Below are positions 1-9,024 of a stretch of 64,000 nucleotides of DNA, in pieces. Origin of the DNA: Clostridia bacterium. GTDB taxonomy: Bacteria; Bacillota; Clostridia; Lachnospirales; Lachnospiraceae. The DNA lies in NCBI GenBank assembly GCA_910575245.1, contig CAJTEN010000003.1, positions 248,001 to 312,000 of the forward strand, in the 5' to 3' direction. The notes below the pieces were generated by a model that worked only from the letters and a program-made list of their open reading frames with translations, did no database searches and had not been told where the DNA came from. The translations under genes and the position numbers were made by a program. Position 1 is the stretch's first letter, and every line of letters begins with the position of its first letter.

Positions 1-338
1 TGTGCAACATTAAACTGAACGGTCTTCCTGGAATCAAGTCCTTCATTGATATCCAGCTTCAACGTTACAAGCCCGATCACAAGTCCTGCAAATGCAGAAG
101 CAATAATCCAGCTCCACCAGGGTCCGTAACTGGTCGCATCAATCAGCGTATGCCCGATAAATCCGATCAGAAGCCCTGCAATCGGCCCGAATAATGTGGC
201 AAATACAGCCTGGATCGCATACTGTAAGCTGACATAGGTATTGGGAACCGGTGTCGGTATTGAAATCTTTCCTAACACGAAGAACAGCGCTGCCCCGATA
301 CCGATCGCCACTACAGTTTTAACAGATAGCTTTTTCAT
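1..338 (-). CDS. ECF-type riboflavin transporter S component, UPF0397 family (partial)
   Basis: The gene starts at 338 and runs off the left edge, so about 112 N-terminal residues are visible. It opens MKKLSVKTVVAIGIGAALFF, followed by the IPTPVPNTYVSLQYA stretch and the hydrophobic helices GLLIGFIGHTLIDATSYGPWWSW and SAFAGLVIGLVTL. This pattern is typical of UPF0397 proteins, which are integral-membrane substrate-binding subunits of energy-coupling-factor transporters annotated as riboflavin-type. Family knowledge implies partnership with an ECF ATPase/T module, which would lie outside the window. The start follows an AGAGGAGATTCC ribosome site. A near-perfect sigma-A promoter lies just upstream. 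The exact vitamin specificity cannot be read from the sequence. Confidence 0.85.
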   Translation of the reverse strand, partial: MKKLSVKTVVAIGIGAALFFVLGKISIPTPVPNTYVSLQYAIQAVFATLFGPIAGLLIGFIGHTLIDATSYGPWWSWIIASAFAGLVIGLVTLKLDINEGLDSRKTVQFNVA

Positions 339-394
339 TGGAATCTCCTCTCTCTCATAGAAAATGTATTATTATGTAAAATTCACACATTTGT

Positions 395-428
395 ATTATA
401 GACTGCCGGTTATGCTGTGTCAACCGGC
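395..428 (-). promoter_or_regulatory. Consensus sigma-A promoter with overlapping dyad, upstream of the ECF gene
   Basis: On the minus strand a perfect -35 TTGACA (418-423) is separated by 17 bp from a perfect -10 TATAAT (395-400), pointing into the ECF gene. A perfect 7-bp inverted repeat, GCCGGTT/AACCGGC (405-411 and 422-428), straddles the -35 box and spacer. This suggests a repressor operator or a hairpin. It sits 11 bp beyond the scpB stop, and no T-tract follows, so a terminator is less likely. Confidence 0.75.
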
Positions 429-438
429 CATTTATGCT

Positions 439-1008
439 CTAAATATCCAGCTGCATCTGCACCTCCGACTCTGCCTGCTGTTTAAACTCCTCAATCTGCA
501 CGGCATTCAGTTCCGGCAGATCCTCTATGGACTGCACACCAAAGCTTCTCAGGAACTGCTCCGTAGTCCCGAAAAGAAGCGGCCGGCCTGGTGCATCCAG
601 ACGCCCCACCTCCGTAATCAGATCATATTCCAGCAGCTTGTTGACAGCATGGTCACAGCTGACTCCCCTCACCCGCTCAATCTCCAGTCGGGTCACCGGC
701 TGCTTATATGCAATGATCGAAAGCGTCTCAAGAAGCGTGTCTGTCAATACAAATTTTTTCGGCGCCTTGGCTATTTTAATCAGATACTCATACAACTCGC
801 CCTTGGTACACATCTGCACGGCATTGTCCAGCATAGTCAGGCCGATCCCACGATCCTGCGCATTATAATCCTTCATCATTTCTTCCAGAAGTGTCTTTGT
901 TGTCTTCTTATCTTCTTCAATTACCGCCGCCAGGCTGTCAATGGTGACTGAATCACCCATTGTAAACAAAATCGCCTCTAACGCGGCCTTTGCTTTTGCT
1001 CTTTCCAT
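439..1008 (-). CDS. scpB: Segregation and condensation protein B
   Basis: A 189-residue protein matching ScpB, the winged-helix (kite) subunit of the bacterial SMC-ScpA-ScpB condensin complex that compacts and segregates chromosomes. It opens with AKAKAALEAILFTMGDSVTI, and the second winged helix holds TDTLLETLSIIAYKQPVTR and the ERVRGVSCDHAVNKLLE element conserved in the family. Length is normal (about 190). It lies 93 bp downstream of scpA on the same strand, the usual condensin operon. The start codon is the first ATG of the frame and fits the family N-terminus. Confidence 0.95.
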   Translation of the reverse strand: MERAKAKAALEAILFTMGDSVTIDSLAAVIEEDKKTTKTLLEEMMKDYNAQDRGIGLTMLDNAVQMCTKGELYEYLIKIAKAPKKFVLTDTLLETLSIIAYKQPVTRLEIERVRGVSCDHAVNKLLEYDLITEVGRLDAPGRPLLFGTTEQFLRSFGVQSIEDLPELNAVQIEEFKQQAESEVQMQLDI

Positions 1009-1101
1009 AGCTTATCCCTCACTATGTTATCATCCTATCATTGACTGCGTTCCCGAACATGCCGCCTGAAATCGCACATACAGCATTGCGCACAGGAATC
1101 A

Positions 1102-1884
1102 TCACCCGACAGAGGTAAGCTGGATTGGCTCCTGGCTGTCCACATCCTTAGTCGTGATGATAATATCAGCAAAAATGTCCTCCTGCTCAATTCCTATCCT
1201 GCCCGTTTTGATCATTTCCAGAATAACAAGGAATGTCACGATCACTTCCATCTTGCTGTTTTGCTTTTCCAACAGCTTACGGAAGCTGAACGTTTTATGG
1301 CTCCGCACGTAAGCCTCCACATAGGTAGTCTTCAGATCCATATCGATCTCGTCTTTTTCAATATTCCCGAACGTGCTTCTGACCGGATCTATTTTATCCT
1401 CCTGACGTTTCATAACCTGCTTGAATATCTCATGCAGCTTCTGCAGCGTCATGTCACCAATCAGTTCTTCATAATCTACCGGCTGTCTGTAGTCCGCCAC
1501 TTCTTTCGGAAGTGTCGGGATCTTATAGAAACTCCGCTCCGCGTCTATCATACGGTCCCGAAGTTCATAAGACATATATTTACACATTTTATATTCCAAC
1601 AGCTTCTCTACCAGTTCTGCCCTGGGGTCTTCCTCTTCCCCTTCTTCATTTACTTCTTTGGGAAGAAGCATTTTGCATTTGATATCAATCAGAGTGGCAG
1701 CCATGACAAGAAACTCGCTCACCACATTCATATCTTCTGTCTCCATCTGTTTGATATACTCCAGATACTGTTCCGTAATCTCCACGATCGGTATATCATA
1801 GATGTCCACTTTATTCTTATCAATCAGGTGCAGGAGAAGATCCAGTGGTCCCTCGAACACTTCCAGTTTCACAGGAATCGCCAT
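1102..1884 (-). CDS. scpA: Segregation and condensation protein A
   Basis: A 260-residue kleisin subunit of the SMC condensin. The N-terminus VKLEVFEGPLDLLLHLIDKN is the family signature that binds the SMC neck. An acidic linker near residues 80-90 (EEGEEEDPRAE) and a C-terminal winged helix (VTFLVILEMIKTGRIGIEQ) complete the fold. ScpA bridges SMC heads and recruits the ScpB dimer. It is followed by scpB and preceded 48 bp away by a phosphoesterase gene, all co-directional. No anomalies are seen. Confidence 0.95.
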   Translation of the reverse strand: MAIPVKLEVFEGPLDLLLHLIDKNKVDIYDIPIVEITEQYLEYIKQMETEDMNVVSEFLVMAATLIDIKCKMLLPKEVNEEGEEEDPRAELVEKLLEYKMCKYMSYELRDRMIDAERSFYKIPTLPKEVADYRQPVDYEELIGDMTLQKLHEIFKQVMKRQEDKIDPVRSTFGNIEKDEIDMDLKTTYVEAYVRSHKTFSFRKLLEKQNSKMEVIVTFLVILEMIKTGRIGIEQEDIFADIIITTKDVDSQEPIQLTSVG

Positions 1885-1932
1885 AACAGCCTGTCCTTTC
1901 TATATCTGGTTCATTGCTCCTAAGCAGCGCTT

Positions 1933-2793
1933 TTACGGCTGTTTTTTACTCAGTTTTAAAACCACAAGTTCCCCTGGGTTAAAGATCCTGAGCGGAATCG
2001 TATGTGTCCCTAATCCCCTGCTTAAGATCATAGCAGACCGGCCCACATCGAACCGTCCGCCGTCATATTTTGGAAAAAGCGTCATATTCGGAGAAAGCAC
2101 GCCGCCCAATACCGGCAGCCTCATAATGCCGCCATGCACATGTCCCGATACTACCACATCAGCGCCCCATGCCGCATATTCCCTGAAATATTGTGGATTA
2201 TGGGCAATCAGTATTTGACAGGCATCCTCCCTTGCCTCCCCAAGAAGCTTCGGCAGATAGTCTGTCTTCATGGGATTCGTGCAAAACCTCTGATAATACT
2301 CCCGATCGATCTGCACCCCGCAGACTGCCACATGAAGAGCCGGCAGATAAGTATTCTGGTTGATTAAAGGCTCGATTCCCGCACTCTTAAGTCCTGCCAG
2401 ATATCTGTCATACATATCCCCATACTGCTCAGGATACAGCTGTAAGCGATACTCATGATTTCCCATCCCGTAGTAGACCGGATAGCTCCCTGCCAGCTGT
2501 TCCATCAGAGTAAGCGCATTGTCAAAAGGTTGTCCCTTCGTCGCAGTCAGCATATCCCCTGCCACCAGGACCGCATCCGGTGACAGATCTGCTATCCGCT
2601 TTATCAGCTTTTCATTATTTTTTCCATAGGATTTGTTGTGCAGATCGGATAGAAGAACAAACTTGCACGGCTTTGCTATCTTCTCCGATACGATTTCATA
2701 TTCCACCGTAACGAATCTGTTACAATCCCATACTGCCACCAATATAAACAGGAACGCGGCAGCCCCGATCAAAATCAGAATTCCCTCCAGCAT
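1933..2793 (-). CDS. Membrane-anchored calcineurin-like metallophosphoesterase (YkuE/YaeI type)
   Basis: 286 residues. An N-terminal transmembrane anchor (about 3-22) is followed by a complete calcineurin-like metal site: D50-x-H52, G79-D80, GNHE (111-114), H198 and the GHVHGG motif (217-222). Members of this family hydrolyse phosphoesters such as UDP-sugar or lipid pyrophosphates at the membrane, and the substrate here is unknown. It lies upstream of scpA, with a 200-bp gap to dacF that holds a dispersed repeat. The assignment to the superfamily is secure; the physiological role is not. Confidence 0.85.
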   Translation of the reverse strand: MLEGILILIGAAAFLFILVAVWDCNRFVTVEYEIVSEKIAKPCKFVLLSDLHNKSYGKNNEKLIKRIADLSPDAVLVAGDMLTATKGQPFDNALTLMEQLAGSYPVYYGMGNHEYRLQLYPEQYGDMYDRYLAGLKSAGIEPLINQNTYLPALHVAVCGVQIDREYYQRFCTNPMKTDYLPKLLGEAREDACQILIAHNPQYFREYAAWGADVVVSGHVHGGIMRLPVLGGVLSPNMTLFPKYDGGRFDVGRSAMILSRGLGTHTIPLRIFNPGELVVLKLSKKQP

Positions 2794-2892
2794 ACGACAT
2801 CCTCTTTGTTTTGCCTCATCTACACATAACTTGTAAAGTATATCACAAACCCGCGCATCCCCGCAATCCGCGAACTTGCGTTCTATTAATTA

Positions 2893-2941
2893 CCAGTAAC
2901 AGTTTAGCCCAGGACTTTGCAGTTGCTGCAAAGTCCGTGAG
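2893..2941. repeat. Dispersed palindromic repeat, one-ended copy
   Basis: A short element with TAACAGTTTAGCC followed by a hairpin (GGACTTTGCA / TGCAAAGTCC) and CCGTGAG. The same order of blocks, read on the opposite strand, occurs at 4697-4754, and variants occur at 22567-22610, 24544-24590 and 51243-51297. This copy lacks the distal inverted end. It lies between the carboxypeptidase and phosphoesterase genes. Confidence 0.6.
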
Positions 2942-2994
2942 AACTGTGAATTTGTCCTGGAAAATCCGGAGGATACTGAACGCCGGCCCTTCCC

Positions 2995-4194
2995 TCATCG
3001 TTTCATCAGATAAAGGATCCAGACCTTTTTCCAGTAATCCCTGTAAGTTGCCCTGTCAACACTTTTCGCCGCCAGAATAGAAACGCTGCCTATTCTGGTG
3101 CCGTTCAGTTTATAGACTGCTTCCCCTATGGCGTCCCCCTCTGTCACAGGCGCCTGCACTACATCCGGGAGGCTGATCTCTTTCTGAATTTCGCTCAGGT
3201 TGCTTCCGCTTGTGTCTAAATATTCAAAGGGACCTGCATAGGACAGATATAAGACATCTTCGATACCGCCTTCTATCTTCTGCTCCGGAAGAGGATCTTT
3301 GTTTTCATCCGTATACATCTGGCTCACGCTGTAGCCGTAATTCAGGAGTGATATGGCATCCTGGAACCGGGTCTTGGGATCAGGAGCCGCCATCACCACA
3401 GCGATCAGTTCCATACCGTCTTTATTGGCCGTTGCCGACAGGCAGTATAATGCTTTCGAGGTTGATCCGGTCTTAAGCCCTGTAGCCCACTCATATTGTT
3501 TGAGGAGCTTGTTGGTGCTGGACAGTGTAAATGTCGATGTGCTCGTCGGTGTTATATGCTCGATATCCTCCATCCATATCTGTGTGTATTGAAAGACCTC
3601 CGGATATTTCGAAATGAGTTCCCTGGACATGATCGCTACATCCCTGGCGGAAGAATAATGTCCGTCTGAGTCTGTCAATCCACAGCAATCCTCGAAATGC
3701 GTATTCTGCATGCCCAACGCTTCGGCCTTCTCATTCATTAATTTCACGAACTCGCTTTCACTGCCCGCTATGTATTCTGCCACCGCCACACTGGCATCAT
3801 TTCCCGAGGCCACAGCAATACATTTGATCATCGTATCAAGTGTCTGAGCCTCGCCCTCCTCCAGAAAGACTTGTGACCCTCCCATAGATTTTGCATAGGC
3901 GCTTGTGATCACCTGGTCTTCCAGATGAATCCGTCCGCTCTTTATGTGTTCGAAAATTATCAATAATGTCATGATCTTGGTAATACTTGCCGGGCTTCTT
4001 CTTGTATCCGCATCCTGCTCACAAACCACCTGTCCGGTAGACGCTTCCATCACGATATAAGATGGCGTTGCAACATCCGGCGCTGCATGTACGGTCATGG
4101 AGAGATTGGTCAATCCGGTATTCAGCAGGAAAGCTCCAAGGATAAGCCATGTAATAATTCGTCTTCTTATTCTTCGCAACACAGTCACTCCCAA
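2995..4194 (-). CDS. dacF: D-alanyl-D-alanine carboxypeptidase (DacF-like, S11 family)
   Basis: A 399-residue secreted penicillin-binding protein. A signal peptide or anchor (about residues 10-36, ending VHAAPD) precedes the S11 domain with all three active-site motifs: SITK (70-73), SGN (130-132) and KTG (241-243). A C-terminal PBP5-type beta domain (VTEGDAIGEAVYKLNGTRIG) follows, then a basic tail. It trims the terminal D-Ala from peptidoglycan pentapeptides outside the membrane. In the Bacillus/Clostridium lineage such genes act in vegetative or sporulation wall maturation; which of these applies here cannot be decided. It is transcribed away from rpsU, whose terminator precedes it. Confidence 0.9.
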   Translation of the reverse strand: MGVTVLRRIRRRIITWLILGAFLLNTGLTNLSMTVHAAPDVATPSYIVMEASTGQVVCEQDADTRRSPASITKIMTLLIIFEHIKSGRIHLEDQVITSAYAKSMGGSQVFLEEGEAQTLDTMIKCIAVASGNDASVAVAEYIAGSESEFVKLMNEKAEALGMQNTHFEDCCGLTDSDGHYSSARDVAIMSRELISKYPEVFQYTQIWMEDIEHITPTSTSTFTLSSTNKLLKQYEWATGLKTGSTSKALYCLSATANKDGMELIAVVMAAPDPKTRFQDAISLLNYGYSVSQMYTDENKDPLPEQKIEGGIEDVLYLSYAGPFEYLDTSGSNLSEIQKEISLPDVVQAPVTEGDAIGEAVYKLNGTRIGSVSILAAKSVDRATYRDYWKKVWILYLMKR

Positions 4195-4258
4195 TATTCT
4201 CTTATGTATTATACATATTATACTGGGACAACGGATATTCCGATAAAAACAGACAATG

Positions 4259-4292
4259 AAAAACAGACCCGGAATCCATCTGGGTCTGTTTC
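4259..4292 (-). terminator. Rho-independent terminator of rpsU
   Basis: On the minus strand a 10-bp stem AAACAGACCC/GGGTCTGTTT runs into a T-run. It begins about 10 nt after the rpsU stop codon. This separates rpsU from dacF. Confidence 0.85.
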
Positions 4293-4300
4293 ATGTCTAC

Positions 4301-4477
4301 TTAATTGTATTTACGCTTCCTTGCTGCTTCGGACTTCTTCTTACGCCTTACGCTAGGCTTCTCGTAATGCTCTCTCTTACGAATCTCCTGCTGGATACCA
4401 GCCTTAGCGCAGCTTCTCTTAAAACGACGCAAAGCGCTGTCCAAAGTCTCGTTCTCTTTAACGATTACGTTTGACAT
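4301..4477 (-). CDS. rpsU: 30S ribosomal protein S21
   Basis: A 58-residue, strongly basic protein beginning [20 protein letters not shown] and ending [14 protein letters not shown], as expected for bS21. S21 binds the platform of the 30S subunit and helps base-pair the mRNA leader with the 16S 3' end. A GGAGG-like ribosome site (AGGGAGGTCAGGTGCG) precedes the ATG. The gene has its own terminator directly downstream, so it is probably monocistronic. Length and sequence are normal. Confidence 0.97.
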   Translation of the reverse strand: MSNVIVKENETLDSALRRFKRSCAKAGIQQEIRKREHYEKPSVRRKKKSEAARKRKYN

Positions 4478-4612
4478 TCTCGCACCTGACCTCCCTTCAG
4501 TCCCAGAGTGTTTCGACTGATTGGGTTATTTACGTGTCCTCACACACACTAATAATTATACCACAATTTGGATGTGAGTCAACTATTATTTTGCATCTAT
4601 ATCAAATTTAAG

Positions 4613-4754
4613 ATAACAGCTCAGCCTTTGGCTTCCCTGTTACGGAATCTGCCCATTCCAAGTCGCCTGCGGCGAGGGGCAGATTCCCTCATGTCTATAT
4701 TTACACGTCCTCACGGACTTTGCAGTAAATGCAAAGTCCTGGACTGAACTGTTA
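4613..4754. mobile_element. MITE-like palindromic element with target duplication
   Basis: About 142 bp bounded by inverted ends ATAACAGCTCAGCC and GGACTGAACTGTTA. It is flanked by the 8-bp direct repeat AATTTAAG (4605-4612 and 4756-4763), as expected of a target-site duplication. Internally it carries two hairpins (GGAATCTGCCC/GGGCAGATTCC and GGACTTTGCA/TGCAAAGTCC). It has no coding capacity. It lies between alaS and rpsU and may provide termination or processing hairpins. Confidence 0.7.
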
Positions 4755-4771
4755 CAATTTAAGCACTCCTA

Positions 4772-7411
4772 TTATGCGGTCTGGCTTTCCAGCACCTTGG
4801 CACACTCTGATATTGCAGCGTCTATTCCGGCCGGATTTTTGCCGCCTGCCTGTGCCATGTTCGGACGGCCGCCGCCGCCACCGCCTACCAGGCCCGCGAT
4901 ACCCTTGATCAGATTCCCGGCATGGGCGCCCCGGTCCATAGCTCCCTGCGTTGCCATAGCCACCATATTGACCTTGCCGTCCTTCTCGGAAATCAGTACC
5001 ACTACGCCTTCGCCCAGTTTTTCTTTCAGCTGGTCCCCCAGCTCACGCAGACCGTTCATATCCACGCCGTCAACCCTGGAAGCAAGCAGCTTCACACCCT
5101 TGATTTCCTGTACCTGGTCCATAACATCACCCAGTGCATCCTTAGCCGCCTTGCTCTTTAAGGATTCGTTCTCACTCTGCAGAGCCTTCATCTCCGCCAT
5201 AAGATGCTCACACCGTTCCACCAGGCTGGAAGAAGATGTTTTTAATACCCTGGCAGCCTCTTGGAGCTGTTCTTCCAATTTCTGATAATAAGCTGTCACA
5301 TTGCTGCCTGTCACTGCTTCGATACGGCGCACGCCTGCAGCCACTCCGGACTCAGACAGAATCTTAAAGGAGCCTATCATTCCGGTCGTTCTCACATGGG
5401 TTCCGCCGCACAATTCCTTCGAGAAATCTCCCATCTGCACCACACGTACCGTCTCGCCGTATTTCTCTCCGAAGAGCGCCATTGCACCGGACTTCTTCGC
5501 TTCCTCAATGGTCATGACCTTCGTCTCGACGGCAAGATTCTCTGCAATCTGTTCATTTACTATCTGCTCCACCCTGTGAATCTCTTCCGCCGTCATTGCT
5601 GCCGAATGGGAGAAGTCAAAACGAGTTCTTTCTCCATCCTGATAAGAGCCTGCCTGTTCTACGTGGTTCCCCAGCACTTCCCGCAGTGCCTTCTGCAACA
5701 AGTGTGTGGCACTGTGATTCTTACAGGTACGGCTCCTTCTTGCAGTATCCACGGACAATGTCACGGTGTCACCCACCTTAAACATTCCTCTGGTCACTTT
5801 ACCGATATGGCCTACTTTGCCGCCAAGCAGCCTGACGGTGTTCTCCACCTGAAATGCTCCGTCCGCAGTGGTAATGACACCGATATCGCCTTCCTGACCG
5901 CCCATAGTCGCATAGAAAGGCGTCTTTTCAACAATAACAGTACCTGTCTCACCGTCCGTCAGCGCCGCCGCAAGTTCCGTCTCTGTGGTCAGCACTGTCA
6001 CCTTAGAGTCATATGTCAGATAATCGTAGCCTACGAATTCCGTGGTAATGGAAGGATCGATGGACTCGTATACCGTCACATCCGCTCCCATATAATTAGT
6101 TGTTTTACGTGCTTTACGGGCTTTATCCTTCTGCTCCTGCATACATGCCCTGAAGCCATCCTCATCCACCGCAAAGCCTTTTTCCTCCAGGATTTCCCGG
6201 GTCAGATCCAGAGGGAAGCCATAAGTGTCATACAGTTTAAAGGCATCCGCGCCGCCTAATTCCTTCGCGCCCCGGGCCGCCACATTATCTGCCATCTCAT
6301 TTAAAATCGTAAGACCCTGGTCGATGGTCTTATTGAATTTATTCTCCTCCTGTGTGAGCACATTGAAGATAAATTCTTTCTTCTCTTCCAGTTCCGGATA
6401 GCCGTCTTTAGATCCCTCGATAACAGTACTTGCCAGCTCGGACAGAAATGCTCCCTGGATCCCCAGCTTTCTGCCCTGACGGGCCGCACGGCGGATAATA
6501 CGCCGAAGTACATAGCCCCGTCCTTCATTGGAGGGCATAATGCCGTCTGAGATCATAAAAGTAGCCGAGCGGATATGATCCGTGATGATACGGATGGATA
6601 CATCTGTGCCATACTCCTTCTTATACTCCACACCGGCGATCTCGCACACTCTGGTACGCAGCGCCAGTACAGTATCAATATCAAAGATGGAATCCACATC
6701 CTGTACCGCGGATGCCAGACGCTCCAGTCCCATGCCGGTATCGATATTTTTCTGTACAAGTTCCGTGTAATTCCCCTTGCCGTCGTTGTCAAACTGGGTA
6801 AACACGTTGTTCCAAATCTCCATATAGCGGTCGCAGTCACACCCTACCGTACAACCGGGTTTGCCGCAGCCATATTTCTCTCCGCGGTCATAATAAATCT
6901 CGGAACAGGGACCGCAGGGCCCTGAGCCATGCTCCCAAAAATTATCTTCCTTACCGAAGCGGAAGATCCTTTCCGGCGCAATACCGATCTCTTTATTCCA
7001 GATTTCAAAAGCCTCTTCATCATTCTCATAGACGGAAGGATAGAGTCTGTCCGCATCCAGCCCCACTACCTGCGTGAGGAACTCCCAACTCCACGCAATG
7101 GCTTCGTGCTTAAAATAATCGCCGAAGGAAAAATTACCCAGCATCTCGAAAAAGGTACCGTGTCTGGCCGTCTTACCCACATTCTCCAGATCGCCCGTAC
7201 GAATACATTTCTGACAGGTGGTAACACGCTTTCTGGGCGGAATCTCCTGTCCTGTAAAATAAGGCTTCAGCGGCGCCATACCGGAATTGATCAGCAGCAG
7301 ACTGTTATCATTGTGCGGCACCAGTGAGAAACTCTTCATCTTCAGATGATCCTTGCTCTCGAAAAACGCAAGGAACATTCTTCGTAAATCATTCACTCCA
7401 TATGGTTTCAT
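4772..7411 (-). CDS. alaS: Alanyl-tRNA synthetase
   Basis: 879 residues, the normal length for AlaRS, which charges tRNA-Ala in the cytoplasm. The N-terminal class II catalytic core has NDNSLLLINSGMAPLKPYF, TCQKCIRTGDLENVG and HGTFFEMLGNFSFGDYFK. The editing domain carries HSATHLLQKALREVLG and CGGTHVRTTG, the zinc-binding HxxxH/CxxxH residues that deacylate mischarged Ser/Gly. The C-terminal dimerisation domain ends with a Gly-rich GLVGGGGGGRPNMAQAGG stretch, as in other AlaRS. It is co-directional with glyS upstream. No T-box leader is visible in the short gap, so it probably shares transcription with glyS. Confidence 0.97.
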   Translation of the reverse strand: MKPYGVNDLRRMFLAFFESKDHLKMKSFSLVPHNDNSLLLINSGMAPLKPYFTGQEIPPRKRVTTCQKCIRTGDLENVGKTARHGTFFEMLGNFSFGDYFKHEAIAWSWEFLTQVVGLDADRLYPSVYENDEEAFEIWNKEIGIAPERIFRFGKEDNFWEHGSGPCGPCSEIYYDRGEKYGCGKPGCTVGCDCDRYMEIWNNVFTQFDNDGKGNYTELVQKNIDTGMGLERLASAVQDVDSIFDIDTVLALRTRVCEIAGVEYKKEYGTDVSIRIITDHIRSATFMISDGIMPSNEGRGYVLRRIIRRAARQGRKLGIQGAFLSELASTVIEGSKDGYPELEEKKEFIFNVLTQEENKFNKTIDQGLTILNEMADNVAARGAKELGGADAFKLYDTYGFPLDLTREILEEKGFAVDEDGFRACMQEQKDKARKARKTTNYMGADVTVYESIDPSITTEFVGYDYLTYDSKVTVLTTETELAAALTDGETGTVIVEKTPFYATMGGQEGDIGVITTADGAFQVENTVRLLGGKVGHIGKVTRGMFKVGDTVTLSVDTARRSRTCKNHSATHLLQKALREVLGNHVEQAGSYQDGERTRFDFSHSAAMTAEEIHRVEQIVNEQIAENLAVETKVMTIEEAKKSGAMALFGEKYGETVRVVQMGDFSKELCGGTHVRTTGMIGSFKILSESGVAAGVRRIEAVTGSNVTAYYQKLEEQLQEAARVLKTSSSSLVERCEHLMAEMKALQSENESLKSKAAKDALGDVMDQVQEIKGVKLLASRVDGVDMNGLRELGDQLKEKLGEGVVVLISEKDGKVNMVAMATQGAMDRGAHAGNLIKGIAGLVGGGGGGRPNMAQAGGKNPAGIDAAISECAKVLESQTA

Positions 7412-7476
7412 CGTAGTCTCTTATCCTTTCTTCCTGAAATTATACTTTAACTGCTATGTAAATGTCCTGACGAACC

Positions 7477-7498
7477 ACCCCGCAGCCTGCTGCGGGGT
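7477..7498 (-). terminator. GC-rich hairpin between glyS and alaS
   Basis: A perfect 9-bp stem ACCCCGCAG/CTGCGGGGT with a 4-nt loop lies 29 nt after the glyS stop. No U-tract follows, so it may be an RNA-stability or partial attenuation hairpin rather than a true terminator. Confidence 0.45.
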
Positions 7499-7526
7499 AT
7501 CCAACAACCTCTATGGTCTTCTGAAT

Positions 7527-8915
7527 TTAAAATGTAAACTTATCCGCAAAGTACGCATCCAGTTCCGCGATTGCCACCCGCTCCTGCTCCATGGAATCAC
7601 GGAATCTCACAGTCACACAGCCGTCCGTCTCGGAATCGAAATCATATGTAACACAGAAAGGAGTGCCAATCTCATCCTGCCTGCGGTATCTCTTGCCGAT
7701 ATTGCCTCTGTCATCAAACTCACAGTTATACTTCCTGGATAATTGTGTGAAGACCTTCTCTGCACCCTCATTCAGCTTCTTGGAAAGCGGAAGCACACCG
7801 ATCTTGACCGGTGCAAGCGCCGGATGAAAATGTAATACGGTACGTACGTCTCCCTCCCCGATCTCTTCCTCATCATAAGCTGCACACAAAAAAGCAAGCA
7901 CGACACGGTCTGCTCCGAGCGAAGGCTCAATTACATAAGGAACATACTTCTCATTCTTCGAATCGTCAAAATAAGACATATCCTCACCGGAAGTATTCTG
8001 ATGCTGTGTCAGATCATAATCCGTCCTGTCGGCAATTCCCCACAGCTCTCCCCATCCGAACGGGAACAGGAACTCAATGTCTGTCGTACCCTTGGAGTAG
8101 AAGGCAAGCTCTGCCGGATCATGATCGCGCAGACGCATCTCCTCTTCCTTGATCCCCAGGGAAATCAGCCAGTCACGGCAGAATCCTCTCCAATACTGGA
8201 ACCACTCCAGATCCGTGCCGGGCTCACAGAAAAACTCCAGCTCCATCTGCTCGAATTCTCTCGTGCGGAAGGTGAAATTACCCGGCGTAATCTCATTGCG
8301 GAAAGATTTACCAATCTGCCCGATTCCGAAAGGAATCTTCTTGCGGGAAGTTCTCTGTACATTCTTAAAGTTCACAAAAATCCCCTGTGCAGTCTCCGGT
8401 CTCAAATATACCGTATTCTTGGCATCCTCCGTAACCCCCTGGAAAGTCTTGAACATCAGGTTAAACTGTCTGATATCCGTAAAATTATGTTTGCCACAGG
8501 TAGGGCAGGGAATGCCTTTCTCCTCTATGAAATCCTTCATCTGCTGCTGGCTCCATGCGTCCACCGACTCATCAAAGGTAATGCCGTTGTCTGCCGCATA
8601 ATCCTCGATCAGTTTGTCCGCGCGGAATCTCTCATGGCACTCCTTACAATCCATCAGCGGATCGGAAAATCCGCCCAGATGTCCGGAAGCCACCCATGTC
8701 TGCGGATTCATCAGGATCGCACAGTCCACACCCACATTATAAGGATTCTCCATGATGAACTTCTGCCACCATGCCCTCTTCACATTATTCTTAAGCTCCA
8801 CACCCAGATTGCCGTAATCCCAGGTGTTGGCCAATCCGCCGTAGATTTCAGAGCCAGGGTATACAAACCCTCTCGCCTTCGCCAATGCTACGATTTTTTC
8901 CATTGTCTTTTCCAT
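7527..8915 (-). CDS. glyS: Glycyl-tRNA synthetase, class II alpha2 type
   Basis: About 462 residues from the ATG at 8915, which has an AAAGGAT ribosome site; the longer frame to 8948 lacks one. Single-chain dimeric Gly[22 protein letters not shown] at the N-terminus, motif 2 in [21 protein letters not shown], and class II motif 3 ([17 protein letters not shown]). A CKECHERF...CPTCGKHNF pair may bind zinc. The C-terminal anticodon-binding domain begins [15 protein letters not shown]. The enzyme attaches glycine to tRNA-Gly. It is followed directly by alaS, a pairing of two synthetases on one strand. Confidence 0.96.
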   Translation of the reverse strand: MEKTMEKIVALAKARGFVYPGSEIYGGLANTWDYGNLGVELKNNVKRAWWQKFIMENPYNVGVDCAILMNPQTWVASGHLGGFSDPLMDCKECHERFRADKLIEDYAADNGITFDESVDAWSQQQMKDFIEEKGIPCPTCGKHNFTDIRQFNLMFKTFQGVTEDAKNTVYLRPETAQGIFVNFKNVQRTSRKKIPFGIGQIGKSFRNEITPGNFTFRTREFEQMELEFFCEPGTDLEWFQYWRGFCRDWLISLGIKEEEMRLRDHDPAELAFYSKGTTDIEFLFPFGWGELWGIADRTDYDLTQHQNTSGEDMSYFDDSKNEKYVPYVIEPSLGADRVVLAFLCAAYDEEEIGEGDVRTVLHFHPALAPVKIGVLPLSKKLNEGAEKVFTQLSRKYNCEFDDRGNIGKRYRRQDEIGTPFCVTYDFDSETDGCVTVRFRDSMEQERVAIAELDAYFADKFTF

Positions 8916-9024
8916 TATCTCTATCCTTTCTATATTCCCACCGCTCACACTGCGGCTTGCTATCTTGTATACAGATATCTTACGCTACCCGCATAACGCC
9001 ATACGAAAGATATTCCTCCGCCTG

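Noticed and set aside
5261-6259. 332-codon plus-strand open frame opposite alaS
   Set aside because: Antisense to a certain tRNA synthetase; no ribosome site, no coherent domain, unusual His/Cys/Arg composition from the reverse reading of alaS codons.
8001-8996. 331-codon plus-strand frame opposite glyS
   Set aside because: Shadow of glyS; composition and lack of homology are typical of antisense reading.
8916-9024. Possible T-box leader for glyS/alaS
   Set aside because: The gap upstream of glyS is about 110 bp, with no T-box AGGGTGGnACCGCG sequence and no antiterminator hairpin.
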